Below are positions 7,585-15,334 of a stretch of DNA of 35,378 bases, in pieces. Position numbers and translations under genes: made by a program. Source of the DNA: Clostridia bacterium. Lineage in GTDB: Bacteria; Bacillota; Clostridia; Christensenellales; Borkfalkiaceae. The stretch covers positions 1 to 35,378 of the forward strand of contig JAFVQM010000017.1 of assembly GCA_017504795.1 (NCBI GenBank). Direction: 5' to 3'. Position 1 is the first letter of the stretch, and each line of letters opens with the position of its first letter. The notes beneath the pieces were generated by a model. That model was given only the letters and a program-made list of their open reading frames with translations, ran no database searches and was not told where the DNA came from.

Positions 7585-8444
7585 AAGGCGCAAAAATTAT
7601 TAAAAAAGAGCCTTTTATAACGGATAATAAAGGCGGTGGCTTGTTAAAGTTCAAGCGTAGCCAACTTTGTATTCCGTACGGGCTGTTTTTATCGGTTTTC
7701 GTAATATTTCCGTTACTTTTAATTATCTATTACGCGTTTACTTCTAAAACGGGCACGTTTAGTTTAAGCAACTTTACCGCGTTTTTTACCGAGCCCACTA
7801 ACATAAGCACGCTAATTATAAGCATATTCGTAAGTTTTATAGTAACGGTTATATGCTTGCTAATAAGTTACCCCGTAGCCTATATTTTATCAAGGCTAAA
7901 AAACTCAAACCTTGCTTTCGTGCTACTACTTTTATTTATTCTTCCAACTTGGCTAAACTTCGTTCTTCGCGCTATGGCTATGAAAGAATTATTATCCTTT
8001 ATAGGTATACCCCTAGGTAGCACGGCAAGTATTATCGGTTTAGTTTACGACTTTATGCCGTTTATGATAATGCCACTTTACTCAACGCTTATTAAAATGG
8101 ACAAGAGTTTTGAAGAAGCCGCGTCAGACCTTGGCGCAAGCAAAGTAAAAGTGTTTACGTCAGTTACCTTACCCCTTTCAAAACCTGGTATTATAAGTGG
8201 CGTTACTATGGTATTTTTACCCGTTATGAGTTGCTACGTTATAACCGATACGTTTAGCGGTAGCACGGGGTTTTCGCTCATAGGTAAACTTATCGCTAAG
8301 TGTTTCCTTGGCGAGAACGGAGCGCCTATCCAAATCAACGAAGGCGCTGCTATTTCCCTTATAATGCTCGTTATAATGGTAGTTACTATGCTTTTAACGG
8401 GCGGATTTAAGAATTCCGAAAATGCAAGGGGGACTAACTTATGA
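7581..8444 (+). CDS. potB: Spermidine/putrescine ABC transporter permease PotB-like
   Basis: 287 residues with six hydrophobic segments (about 31-52, 74-100, 109-130, 143-166, 205-228, 258-280). The cytoplasmic EAA loop that docks on the ATPase is visible as EEAASDLGAS followed by LPLSKPGI. The ATG overlaps the potA stop (ATGA), with AGGAGG just upstream. The N-terminal 25 residues are a basic cytoplasmic tail, somewhat longer than usual. Together with PotC it forms the membrane channel of the importer. Its stop again overlaps the potC start. Confidence 0.9.
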   Translation: MKGAKIIKKEPFITDNKGGGLLKFKRSQLCIPYGLFLSVFVIFPLLLIIYYAFTSKTGTFSLSNFTAFFTEPTNISTLIISIFVSFIVTVICLLISYPVAYILSRLKNSNLAFVLLLLFILPTWLNFVLRAMAMKELLSFIGIPLGSTASIIGLVYDFMPFMIMPLYSTLIKMDKSFEEAASDLGASKVKVFTSVTLPLSKPGIISGVTMVFLPVMSCYVITDTFSGSTGFSLIGKLIAKCFLGENGAPIQINEGAAISLIMLVIMVVTMLLTGGFKNSENARGTNL

Positions 8445-9235
8445 TGAAAAAATTATTGTCGATAGGCTACGTTATTTTAGTTCTTGCATTTATCTATATT
8501 CCTATATTTTTACTCATTATATACAGTTTTAACGAAGGTAAAAACATAGGCGTGTGGGAAGGTTTTTCTTTTAGGTGGTACGAGAGATTAGATACCGTTA
8601 AAGACGTGGTTGTAAACACCGTTTTACTAGCAGTTATTTCAGCGACTATTGCAACTATTTTAGGAACTCTCGGCGCTATCGGTATGTTTTATAGCAAGGG
8701 AAAGTTCGGCAAATACGTAAACGTAGGCTCGCAAATACCCGTTGTTAACTCGGAAGTAGTTACGGGTTGCGCACTCGTTATGCTTTTAATGCTTTTAGGT
8801 AGTTCAAATAGGTCGATATTCGGCTTATACGTTGGGCATATAGTACTTACTGCGCCGTTTGTGGTTTTATCGGTTATTCCTAAATTAAAACAAATGGATT
8901 CAAGTTTATACGAAGCGGCGTTAGATTTAGGCGATACCCCTTTCCAAGCGCTTTGGAAGGTGGTTATCCCGCAAATTCTCCCAGGCGTGTTTACGGGGTT
9001 TATGCTTGCAATAACCTTATCGCTTGACGACTATATTATTACGGCAACCCTATCTCCGCTCGGCTTTGATACTATTAGTACTGCGGTTTACAAGTCAATA
9101 GCGCTAACTACGGCTCAGGCAAGTAAAAACGTTCCCGTATATAGAGCGTTAACGACTATTATTTTCATTATAACGGTAGTTATCGTTATAGTTATGAACT
9201 TAAAGTCTAACAAAAAGGAAAATTCTAGAAAATAA
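8441..9235 (+). CDS. potC: Spermidine/putrescine ABC transporter permease PotC-like
   Basis: 264 residues, six membrane spans beginning with IGYVILVLAFIYIPIFLLII, and the EAA loop YEAALDLGDTP...IPQILPG. ATGATG gives two adjacent possible starts; the first overlaps the potB stop. It is the second permease half of the importer and is followed ten bases later by the binding-protein gene, which has its own AAGGAGA site. In some Clostridia PotC and PotD are fused; here they are separate genes. Confidence 0.9.
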   Translation: MMKKLLSIGYVILVLAFIYIPIFLLIIYSFNEGKNIGVWEGFSFRWYERLDTVKDVVVNTVLLAVISATIATILGTLGAIGMFYSKGKFGKYVNVGSQIPVVNSEVVTGCALVMLLMLLGSSNRSIFGLYVGHIVLTAPFVVLSVIPKLKQMDSSLYEAALDLGDTPFQALWKVVIPQILPGVFTGFMLAITLSLDDYIITATLSPLGFDTISTAVYKSIALTTAQASKNVPVYRALTTIIFIITVVIVIVMNLKSNKKENSRK

Positions 9236-9245
9236 GGAGAACGAA

Positions 9246-10709
9246 GTGAAGAAATTACTCATTGTATTTTTATCTTTAATATTAGCGTCGTTTACCTTAA
9301 CTAAGCCCGAAAACCAAGTTCTAGCAAAAGATAATAACACGCTAGTAATATACAGTTGGGAAGACTATTTAGATTTAGGCTACGAAGAAGAAGATTTAGA
9401 AGATTTATCCGACTCGTTGCTTGACCGTTTTACAAGCGACGAACTCTTAATGGGTTTAACCGATATTTTTGAAGAAGAATACGGCGTTACGGTTGAGTAT
9501 AGAACGTTTGCTACCAACGAAGAAATGTATAACGAACTCATAAACAACCCAAGTGGCCCAGACCTTATTTGCCCTTCTGAGTATATGATAATGCGCATGA
9601 AAGACGAAGGGCTTATCAAACCGTACACAACCCCTGAAAGTTGGCAAAACTACGGTTCGCCGTATATAAAGTCTGAGTTTTCAAGGCTAGGGCTTACTAG
9701 TGGCGAAGATAAAGTTTACGCAACCGGCTATATGTGGGGAACGATGGGCTACATTTATAATACCGCAAACACTTTGCCCGAAGAACTTAAAAACTGGGAC
9801 TCGATTTTGAGCGATAAGTTCAATCAAAAAGTAACCATTAAAGATAGTATTAGAGATACCTACATCTTAGCAGTAGGCGCGGTTTACGAAGAAGAACTTA
9901 AAAATTTAGATAAAAACGCGCCCGATTACTCGCAAAAAATTGCCGAAATTTTCAACCGCACCGACGATGAAACCCTTAAAAAAGTAGAAGACTTTCTTAA
10001 AACTGCAAAGCAAAGGCTTTACGGGTTTGAAGTAGATAGCGGTAAAACCGATATGATAACGGGTAAAATCGAAGTTAACTTTGCTTGGAGTGGCGATGCA
10101 GTTTACACTATCGACGAGGCAGAACTAGCAGGCTTAGAGTTTGGCTACGTCGTTCCCGAAGAGGGCAGTAACGTTTGGTTTGACGGTTGGGTTATGCCAA
10201 ACGGCGCAAACGAGAGTTTAGCAACTAAGTTTATAAACTTCGTTTCCGAGCTGAATAACGTTATAAGAAATATGGAATATATCGGCTACACTAGTTGTAT
10301 GGCGCAACAAGAAGTGTTTGACTATATTTTAGAAAACGAAGAAGAAGGCGAAGAGCAAATCGATTTAGGCTATTTCTTCAAAGGCGCTAATTATAGTGGT
10401 AGCGACTATAAAGTTACCGTTGCTAGCAAGTACGGTAGGCTTGCAACTCAGTACCCCGATTTTGAAACCATTAAGCGCTGTACCGTTATGGCTAATTTTA
10501 GTGGTGAAACCCTAGATAAAATCAACGATATGTGGAATAGGGTAAAATTTATAACCTTCCCCGTATGGATAATTTGGACGATAGTCGGCGTAGTTTTCTT
10601 AGGCTTATTAGCCTTCGTTTTAGTAAAGTTCAAAGATAGAATTTTCGTAAACGTAAAAAATAGAAAGAAGTGGCGGGTAGTGAAGAAGGAAGAACTCAAA
10701 AATTTTTAA
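9246..10709 (+). CDS. potD: Polyamine ABC transporter substrate-binding protein PotD-like with C-terminal membrane anchor
   Basis: 487 residues, GTG start eight bases after AAGGAG. The N-terminus is a signal peptide (KKLLIVFLSLILASFTL) with no lipobox Cys; instead a hydrophobic span at about 434-455 (WIIWTIVGVVFLGLLAFVL) followed by a basic tail anchors the protein at its C-terminus, leaving the solute-binding lobe outside. The bacterial solute-binding fold is marked by VIYSWEDYLD near the start and by FAWSGDAVY and FDGWVMP in the second lobe. A strongly acidic insert (about 40-65, rich in E, D and S) is unusual for PotD and lies before the first lobe. Spermidine or putrescine is the expected ligand from family and operon; binding residues were not verified. 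Confidence 0.86.
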   Translation: MKKLLIVFLSLILASFTLTKPENQVLAKDNNTLVIYSWEDYLDLGYEEEDLEDLSDSLLDRFTSDELLMGLTDIFEEEYGVTVEYRTFATNEEMYNELINNPSGPDLICPSEYMIMRMKDEGLIKPYTTPESWQNYGSPYIKSEFSRLGLTSGEDKVYATGYMWGTMGYIYNTANTLPEELKNWDSILSDKFNQKVTIKDSIRDTYILAVGAVYEEELKNLDKNAPDYSQKIAEIFNRTDDETLKKVEDFLKTAKQRLYGFEVDSGKTDMITGKIEVNFAWSGDAVYTIDEAELAGLEFGYVVPEEGSNVWFDGWVMPNGANESLATKFINFVSELNNVIRNMEYIGYTSCMAQQEVFDYILENEEEGEEQIDLGYFFKGANYSGSDYKVTVASKYGRLATQYPDFETIKRCTVMANFSGETLDKINDMWNRVKFITFPVWIIWTIVGVVFLGLLAFVLVKFKDRIFVNVKNRKKWRVVKKEELKNF

Positions 10710-11062
10710 TCCGTTATAAACGGCGCGAGTACTGCGTTTCTGCCGTCGCCGTGTGTCTGCAATGACCAAAAAGGTCTATTGCAACCACCCGTCTAGGCGA
10801 GCCTTGTCTTGCTTGTTTCTAACGTCTTAAAATATCGCTTGGTATAAGTTTGGGTTTTACGACCATCACAACCAAAAAGGTTAATCTCGTCGGTAAAAAA
10901 TCTTGTGCCTCGTCTAACTCGCTTCTAACGTCTTAAAACAAGTTAGTATAGGCTATATTTAACTTGCAACTAACGACTTAAAATACGGGTTGGCATAAGT
11001 TTAGCGTTTAGCCTAACTTGTAACTAAGCCCTTAAACCAAGTTGTAATAAAATTACAAAATT
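10710..11062 (+). other. Gene-free region after potD with hairpins and a degenerate repeat
   Basis: About 350 bp without a credible gene. The first part holds compact hairpins: CCGTT-ATA-AACGG (10711-10723) and TGCAATGACC-AAAAA-GGTC(T)ATTGCA (10758-10783), and a second ACC-AAAAA-GGT loop near 10870-10881. The second part holds the repeat listed next. A further perfect hairpin TTGTAAT-AAA-ATTACAA is at 11042-11058. No terminator directly follows potD; the first strong one is at 11063-11091, so the region is probably transcribed as a long 3' tail or as a separate small RNA. Confidence 0.55.
10811..11040 (+). repeat. Four copies of a degenerate CTAACGTCTTAAAA-type repeat
   Basis: Identical 16-mers TTCTAACGTCTTAAAA lie at 10817-10832 and 10923-10938. 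Related copies are AACTAACGACTTAAAA (10968-10983) and AACTAAGCCCTTAAAC (11022-11037). Each is preceded by a CTTG/CTCG-type word (for example AACTTGC or AACTTGT), and after copies 1 and 3 comes a second shared block GGTATAAGTTT / GGCATAAGTTT. Spacing is 106, 45 and 54 bp, so it is not a regular CRISPR array. Function unknown. Confidence 0.6.
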
Positions 11063-11091
11063 AAAAGCGTAGTAAAACTACGCTTTTTTTT
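11063..11091. terminator. Bidirectional terminator between potD region and XRE gene
   Basis: A perfect 10-bp stem AAAAGCGTAG / CTACGCTTTT, loop TAAAA, with eight T on the plus strand and an AT-rich tail on the minus strand. It can end both the pot transcript and the convergent XRE gene. Confidence 0.9.
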
Positions 11092-11113
11092 ATATATAAA
11101 ATAACAACCACTT

Positions 11114-11320
11114 TTAATTTTCAAGACAAAGAATATAATCTGCCGACAATTCAAATTCAGTTGCTAACCTTATAACATATTCTGTGCTTGGTAAACTTTT
11201 ACCGAGTTCCCATAATGAAACGGTATCTTGTGAAACAAATAATTTTTCGCCAAATTGAGATTGAGACAAACCAAGTTCTATGCGAATATCTTTTATGCGT
11301 TGTGATATTTTTTTATACAT
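11114..11320 (-). CDS. Small XRE-family HTH repressor
   Basis: 68 residues, almost entirely one helix-turn-helix domain (ISQRIKDIRIELGLSQSQFGEKLFVSQDTVSLWE), the size of Cro/CI-type repressors of mobile elements. An upstream in-frame ATG at 11332 would add four residues, but the second ATG (11320) has a GGAAG site and matches the family start, so I prefer it. It is divergent from the BspA lipoprotein, and the space between holds three palindromes matching the binding-site style of such proteins. It probably represses the lipoprotein gene and perhaps itself. A Trp-Glu-x-Gly-Lys at the end of helix 4 is typical of the family. Confidence 0.85.
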   Translation of the reverse strand: MYKKISQRIKDIRIELGLSQSQFGEKLFVSQDTVSLWELGKSLPSTEYVIRLATEFELSADYILCLEN

Positions 11321-11342
11321 GTTTTCTTCCATAACTTAATAA

Positions 11343-11420
11343 TACGAAAAATATTCGTATTTTTCTTGACATACGAGAAAGTCTCGTGTATAATTTGTAA
11401 TAATACGAGAATTATTCGTA
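11343..11420. promoter_or_regulatory. Three matching operators, TACGA-N7-TCGTA
   Basis: Copies lie at 11343-11359 (TACGA/TCGTA; extended to AATACGAA/TTCGTATT), 11372-11388 (TACGA/TCGTG) and 11404-11420 (TACGA/TCGTA), start-to-start 29 and 32 bp. The middle one fills exactly the 17-bp spacer between -35 and -10 of the lipoprotein promoter; the third sits over the predicted transcript start. The XRE gene next door is the obvious binder (inference). Confidence 0.8.
11366..11394 (+). promoter_or_regulatory. Consensus promoter of the BspA-type lipoprotein gene
   Basis: A perfect TTGACA (11366-11371), 17-bp spacer and perfect TATAAT (11389-11394). The predicted start is near 11401 and the leader about 43 bases with AAGGAGG before the ATG. 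No comparably good promoter is seen for the divergent XRE gene; a TATTAT near 11336-11341 is the best, with a poor -35. Confidence 0.88.
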
Positions 11421-11443
11421 ATATGTAATTTAAGGAGGTATTT

Positions 11444-13666
11444 ATGACAAAAATATGGCTTAAAAATTTGATAGTCGTAACGATTATTTCAATCTTAGCG
11501 TTTTGTATAGGTGCTTGTGGAGATAATTCCGACGATTCTAATACCAATGATAATCAAACTCCTTCTACCATATCGGTAGAAAGTGTTGAACTCAATATCA
11601 ATTCGGTCAATTTAACTATTGGTGGAACGAAAACTTTAACTGCTACTATAAAGCCGAGTGATGCAAGCGATAAGAGTGTAACTTGGGAAAGTAGTAATAC
11701 TGGGGTTGCAACTGTGTCTAACGGAATTATTACTGCCGTAGCACTTGGAGAAAGCGTTATTAAAGTTAAAACTGTTGACGGTAATTTTGTCGCAGAGTGT
11801 AACGTAACTGTGTACGATGCATCAAATCCTGACGGTGCTCTTGAAAACGAAGTATTTACTTTCTTTAACGGAAAAATTACCGGGTTAACAGAATATGGTA
11901 AAACCCTTTCTGAGATAACTATTACTAAAAGTATTTCAGAGATTTCGGCAGATGCTTTTAATGGTAGCCAACTTTTAACAAAAATAAACGTTAGCGAAGA
12001 GAACCAAAATTATAAGTCTGTTGAAGGTAATTTATATAGTTTTGACTTAAAGACGTTATATAAATTTGTAGATAGAAGTTCAACGGAAGTTATATTGCCA
12101 CAAACTACCGAAGTAATTGAAAAAAATGCATTTTATGGAAATAGTTATTTTACTAAAATTTCTATACCAGAAAGCGTTATTGAAATTAAAGAAAAGGCGT
12201 TTTTCGGTTGCAAGCAAATTGAAGAGGTAATTTACGATTCTTCAAAAGAGGTTTCTATTGGTGCTAGCGCGTTTGCAGGTTGTTCTCAACTTAAAAATAT
12301 CGTTATGCCAAGTAACGCTACTTATGGCGTATCCGTATTTAGTGGTTGCCCTATAATAAATGCAACTATCGGTGTTAGCGGTGTAAAAAACGTAGAAAAA
12401 AATTATTTGAAAAACATTACCATTATAGGCGAGGGTGATTTAGTAGGTGGTGCGTTTGCAAATTGCGGTTTACTTGAATCTGTTCAATTTGAAAAAGGCG
12501 TAACTTCTATTGGTAACAGTGCTTTTAGTGGTTGCGAATCACTTAAAACGATAACTCTTCCTGAAACCCTTCTCTCTATCGGCGAAAGAGCGTTTTATAA
12601 GTGTGAACAAATACAAAATGTGAACTTCAACGGTCTAATTGACGACTGGGTGGAAATTGAATTTTTAGACTATACTTCTAATCCTACCTATTTTTCAAAA
12701 GATTTATACGTTTCTAATACTTTATTAAGTGACGTTGTATTAACTGAGGCTACTAAAATTTCGTACAATGCATTTGTTAATTGTAAGTCTATAAAGAGTG
12801 TAACTTTACCTAATACCGTAGTTGAAATTGAGGGTGGAGCGTTCAAAGAATGCACTTCACTTAGCACGGTAGTTTTATCTAACGCGCTTAGCAAAATCGG
12901 TTATTATGCATTTGCTAATTGTACGAGTTTAAAGCAAATTGAGTTGCCGTCTTCTTTAACCGAATTAAAAGACGGTGCGTTTGAAAACTGCACTTCACTT
13001 ATGAAAGTTAATTCTCTTGGCACGATAGATAATTGGGCACAAATAGAGTTTGGTAATTATTCTTCAAACCCGATATATTATGCAAAAAATCTATATATAA
13101 ATGACGTACTTGTAACTGATGCGGTATTAACGTCAGCAACAAAAATATCTAGTTATGCGTTCTATAATTGCGATTCAGTTACGTCAATAGTAATACCTAA
13201 TAGCGTAACGAGTATAGGTGAGGGTGCGTTTGAAAACTGTACTTCGCTTGCTACTATTACTTTGGGCGACCAAATTACTTATATAGGTGTAAATGCATTT
13301 GAAAATACTGCTTACTCTAATACTTCTGCTAAATGGATAGATGGTGTATTGTATATTGATAATTATTTAATTGGTGTACTTCAGGATCAAGAGAAAGTTA
13401 TAGTTAAAAAAGAAGTAAAATACGTAGCAGTATCTGCTTTTGCAAGTTTATCGTCAAAAACAAAAATATTATTTAACGGCGTTGAAAGTGAGTTTGATGC
13501 AATTGTTATAGACCAAGATAATAATGTATTAAGCAAAGCCTACATATATTTTTATAGCGAGCAAGAACCACAGTTAAACGAAGGTAAAACTGCGTACGTG
13601 GGCAACTACTGGCGTTACGTTGAAGACGTTGCTACCGTTTGGTTTTATGAAGTTCCAGAAGAATAA
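11444..13666 (+). CDS. Surface lipoprotein with BIG2 domain and BspA-type leucine-rich repeats
   Basis: 740 residues. A lipoprotein signal peptide ends at the lipobox CIGAC (Cys25), followed by a Ser/Asp/Asn-rich linker, one BIG2 immunoglobulin-like domain (about 46-124, SVNLTIGGTKTLTATIKPSDA...VTWESSN), then BspA-type LRR_5 repeats (about 125-660) with the signature IPxSVxxIxxxAFxxCxxL, e.g. AFYNCDSVTSIVIPNS. A block beginning W-V/A-x-I-E-F and running to TKIS-x-AF occurs twice (about 405-455 and 530-580), a clear internal duplication. Such proteins are exposed on the cell surface and may bind host or bacterial partners; the ligand is unknown. Strong AAGGAGG site; single gene under the triple-operator promoter. 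Its base composition is more AT-rich than that of neighbouring housekeeping genes. Confidence 0.9.
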   Translation: MTKIWLKNLIVVTIISILAFCIGACGDNSDDSNTNDNQTPSTISVESVELNINSVNLTIGGTKTLTATIKPSDASDKSVTWESSNTGVATVSNGIITAVALGESVIKVKTVDGNFVAECNVTVYDASNPDGALENEVFTFFNGKITGLTEYGKTLSEITITKSISEISADAFNGSQLLTKINVSEENQNYKSVEGNLYSFDLKTLYKFVDRSSTEVILPQTTEVIEKNAFYGNSYFTKISIPESVIEIKEKAFFGCKQIEEVIYDSSKEVSIGASAFAGCSQLKNIVMPSNATYGVSVFSGCPIINATIGVSGVKNVEKNYLKNITIIGEGDLVGGAFANCGLLESVQFEKGVTSIGNSAFSGCESLKTITLPETLLSIGERAFYKCEQIQNVNFNGLIDDWVEIEFLDYTSNPTYFSKDLYVSNTLLSDVVLTEATKISYNAFVNCKSIKSVTLPNTVVEIEGGAFKECTSLSTVVLSNALSKIGYYAFANCTSLKQIELPSSLTELKDGAFENCTSLMKVNSLGTIDNWAQIEFGNYSSNPIYYAKNLYINDVLVTDAVLTSATKISSYAFYNCDSVTSIVIPNSVTSIGEGAFENCTSLATITLGDQITYIGVNAFENTAYSNTSAKWIDGVLYIDNYLIGVLQDQEKVIVKKEVKYVAVSAFASLSSKTKILFNGVESEFDAIVIDQDNNVLSKAYIYFYSEQEPQLNEGKTAYVGNYWRYVEDVATVWFYEVPEE

Positions 13667-13677
13667 AATTTAACAAC

Positions 13678-13711
13678 AAAAATACGGCGAATAATTCGCC
13701 GTATTTTTTTA
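13678..13711 (+). terminator. Terminator of the BspA lipoprotein gene
   Basis: A perfect 11-bp stem AATACGGCGAA / TTCGCCGTATT with a three-base loop and seven T. Confidence 0.92.
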
Positions 13712-13713
13712 GT

Positions 13714-13740
13714 AAAAAACCTCTCGTAAAAAGAGGTTTT
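13714..13740 (-). terminator. Terminator of the maf-mreB-like-ppa operon
   Basis: Stem AAAACCTCT / AGAGGTTTT with a seven-base loop; on the minus strand it is followed by a run of T, right after the ppa stop. Confidence 0.85.
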
Positions 13741-13743
13741 ATC

Positions 13744-14274
13744 TTACTTATTAAACGTAGAGTTGTATTTTTCGATGTTTTCGCGGATGGTTTTCATTGC
13801 CGTTTCGTGCGAGCCAACTTCTAAAACGTGTACTTGCTTGTTTTCTAACGTTTTGTAAACGGATAAGAAGTGTTTAAGTTCGTCAATGATATGTACGGGG
13901 AGTTCCCAAATATCTTTGTAACCGTTGTATTGCGGGTCGCCAAACGGAATTGCAATTATTTTTTCGTCACGCTCTTCGTTGTCTTCCATAAAAACAACGC
14001 CGATAGGGTAGCAACGAACTAGGCTCATTTTTTCTATCGGTTGCGAGCATAATACGAAAACGTCTAACGGGTCACCGTCACCAGATAACGTTCTTGGGAT
14101 AAATCCGTAGTTCATAGGGTAGTGGGTACTAGTAAACAAAACCCTATCAAGTATTATAAGCCCCGTTTCTTTATCGAGTTCGTATTTGTTTTTCGAACCC
14201 TTTTCAATCTCAATGCAAGCAACGAAATCTTTGGGGGTAATTCTTTCTGCGCTAATGTCTTTCCAAATATTCAT
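13744..14274 (-). CDS. ppa: Inorganic pyrophosphatase, family I
   Basis: 176 residues, the typical bacterial family I length. The signature DGDPLDVFV with its metal-binding aspartates is intact, and KYELDKETG and THYPMNYGFIP are the other active-site stretches. It hydrolyses pyrophosphate released by biosynthesis in the cytoplasm. An in-frame TTG 18 bases further upstream (14292) is less likely because it lies before the AAGGAG site that serves the ATG at 14274. Third gene on the minus strand after maf and the MreB-like gene; the 60-bp gap before it is almost wholly filled by a 54-bp repeat that recurs near deoC. Confidence 0.95.
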   Translation of the reverse strand: MNIWKDISAERITPKDFVACIEIEKGSKNKYELDKETGLIILDRVLFTSTHYPMNYGFIPRTLSGDGDPLDVFVLCSQPIEKMSLVRCYPIGVVFMEDNEERDEKIIAIPFGDPQYNGYKDIWELPVHIIDELKHFLSVYKTLENKQVHVLEVGSHETAMKTIRENIEKYNSTFNK

Positions 14275-14283
14275 ATCTATCTC

Positions 14284-14337
14284 CTTAGGCAAGTCAATAT
14301 TATCTAAACCTTGATTTTGACTTGCTAATTTTTATTT
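14284..14337 (-). repeat. 54-bp dispersed repeat, copy 1 (upstream of ppa)
   Basis: The reverse complement of this stretch matches 29556-29609 at 52 of 54 positions by eye. It runs from the stop codon of the MreB-like gene to the ppa ribosome site and contains an inverted pair GCAAGTCAA ... TTGACTTGC. Confidence 0.85.
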
Positions 14338-15334
14338 ATACTTTGAGTTTGAGTTTTTCTAAAAGTTCGCTGTTTTCAACGAGTTTGCCACCGCCTATAA
14401 TGGACGCGATTTCCCACTCGTTGCCCCTTTCAACTTTAATGTCGAGCGCGCTAGATATATAGTCGCATATACCGTAAATACCAGCGCCACCGCCCGTTAA
14501 TTTTATTCCGCTACTTGACAGTTTATTAAGGGTTTCGCTTTGTAGCGAAGAAAGTATTACGTTCACGATTTTTAATATCTTATCGATAAACTCTTTAACG
14601 GGTTTATAAATTTCATTTGCGGAAATTTGGGTTACGCGTTGCTTTCCAGAAAGCGTATCCTTTCCGCTTATAACTATCTTGGTCTCATCGTCTTCATCAA
14701 GGCTTGCGAGTTTAGTTTTAAGAGTTTCAGCGGAACTTAACGATATTAAAAGGTTATGCTCTTTATCAAGATGCGAAACTATCATTTTATTAAGGTCGTT
14801 ACCGCCAAGTTCAGCGGAAACGCCCGATATAACGCCTGCTTTTGTAAGAACGCAAACGGTTGTTTGACCACCGCCGAAATCAATTATTGATGAAGGCGTG
14901 TCAAAAGAAAGTTCTTCCCCCGCACCTAAAACTGCAAGTAGTGGTGCTTCGGCGTAACAAACGTTAAAAAGTTTTGCGCCTATAAGCGAGTTTTCAAACT
15001 TTTTAATCGTTTCACGATTGCAACCAAGCCCAACCGATAGCAACGCGTCTTGCACGAGTTCAAACGGCTTTTTTATCTTCTTAACAAAGTGCGAAAGTAG
15101 GGCTACAAGCGCCTTATTGTCCGTTATTTCGGCACTAGATACGGGAAAAATTATCTCCACGTTTTCAGGCGTTTGACCGATTAAAGCGTACGCGTCTTCC
15201 CCGCAGGCAAAGGGGGTTTTGTAGTTTTTGTTTTTTATCGCAATACAAGTGGGCTCACACAAAACCACGTCAGCCTTCGATTTGTAAATTTTGGTATATG
15301 AAGTTCCTATATCAATTGCAATTTTGGGTTTCAT
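14336..15334 (-). CDS. MreB-like actin-family protein
   Basis: 332 residues with MreB-type layout: phosphate-1 loop IDIGTSYTKIY (about 7-17), EPTCIAI, a GQTPENVEIIFPVSSAEITD segment matching MreB's conserved IGRTP...P...GVI region, phosphate-2 IIDFGGGQTTVCV (about 150-162), adenosine motif LTGGGAGIYGI (about 284-294). Divergence from canonical MreB is considerable, for example ID-FGGGQ for VDIGGGT, so it may be a paralogue with its own role in cell shape instead of the main MreB. It overlaps the maf stop by ATGA, echoing the maf-mreB neighbourhood of Bacillota, but no mreC or mreD follows. It would bind ATP and polymerise at the inner membrane face. Confidence 0.82.
   Translation of the reverse strand: MKPKIAIDIGTSYTKIYKSKADVVLCEPTCIAIKNKNYKTPFACGEDAYALIGQTPENVEIIFPVSSAEITDNKALVALLSHFVKKIKKPFELVQDALLSVGLGCNRETIKKFENSLIGAKLFNVCYAEAPLLAVLGAGEELSFDTPSSIIDFGGGQTTVCVLTKAGVISGVSAELGGNDLNKMIVSHLDKEHNLLISLSSAETLKTKLASLDEDDETKIVISGKDTLSGKQRVTQISANEIYKPVKEFIDKILKIVNVILSSLQSETLNKLSSSGIKLTGGGAGIYGICDYISSALDIKVERGNEWEIASIIGGGKLVENSELLEKLKLKV

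Noticed and set aside
10811-11040. CRISPR-like array after potD
   Set aside because: Repeats are short, degenerate and unevenly spaced (106, 45, 54 bp), with no cas genes.
10710-11062. tmRNA, SRP RNA or 6S RNA in the region after potD
   Set aside because: None of the characteristic sequences or end structures of these RNAs was found.
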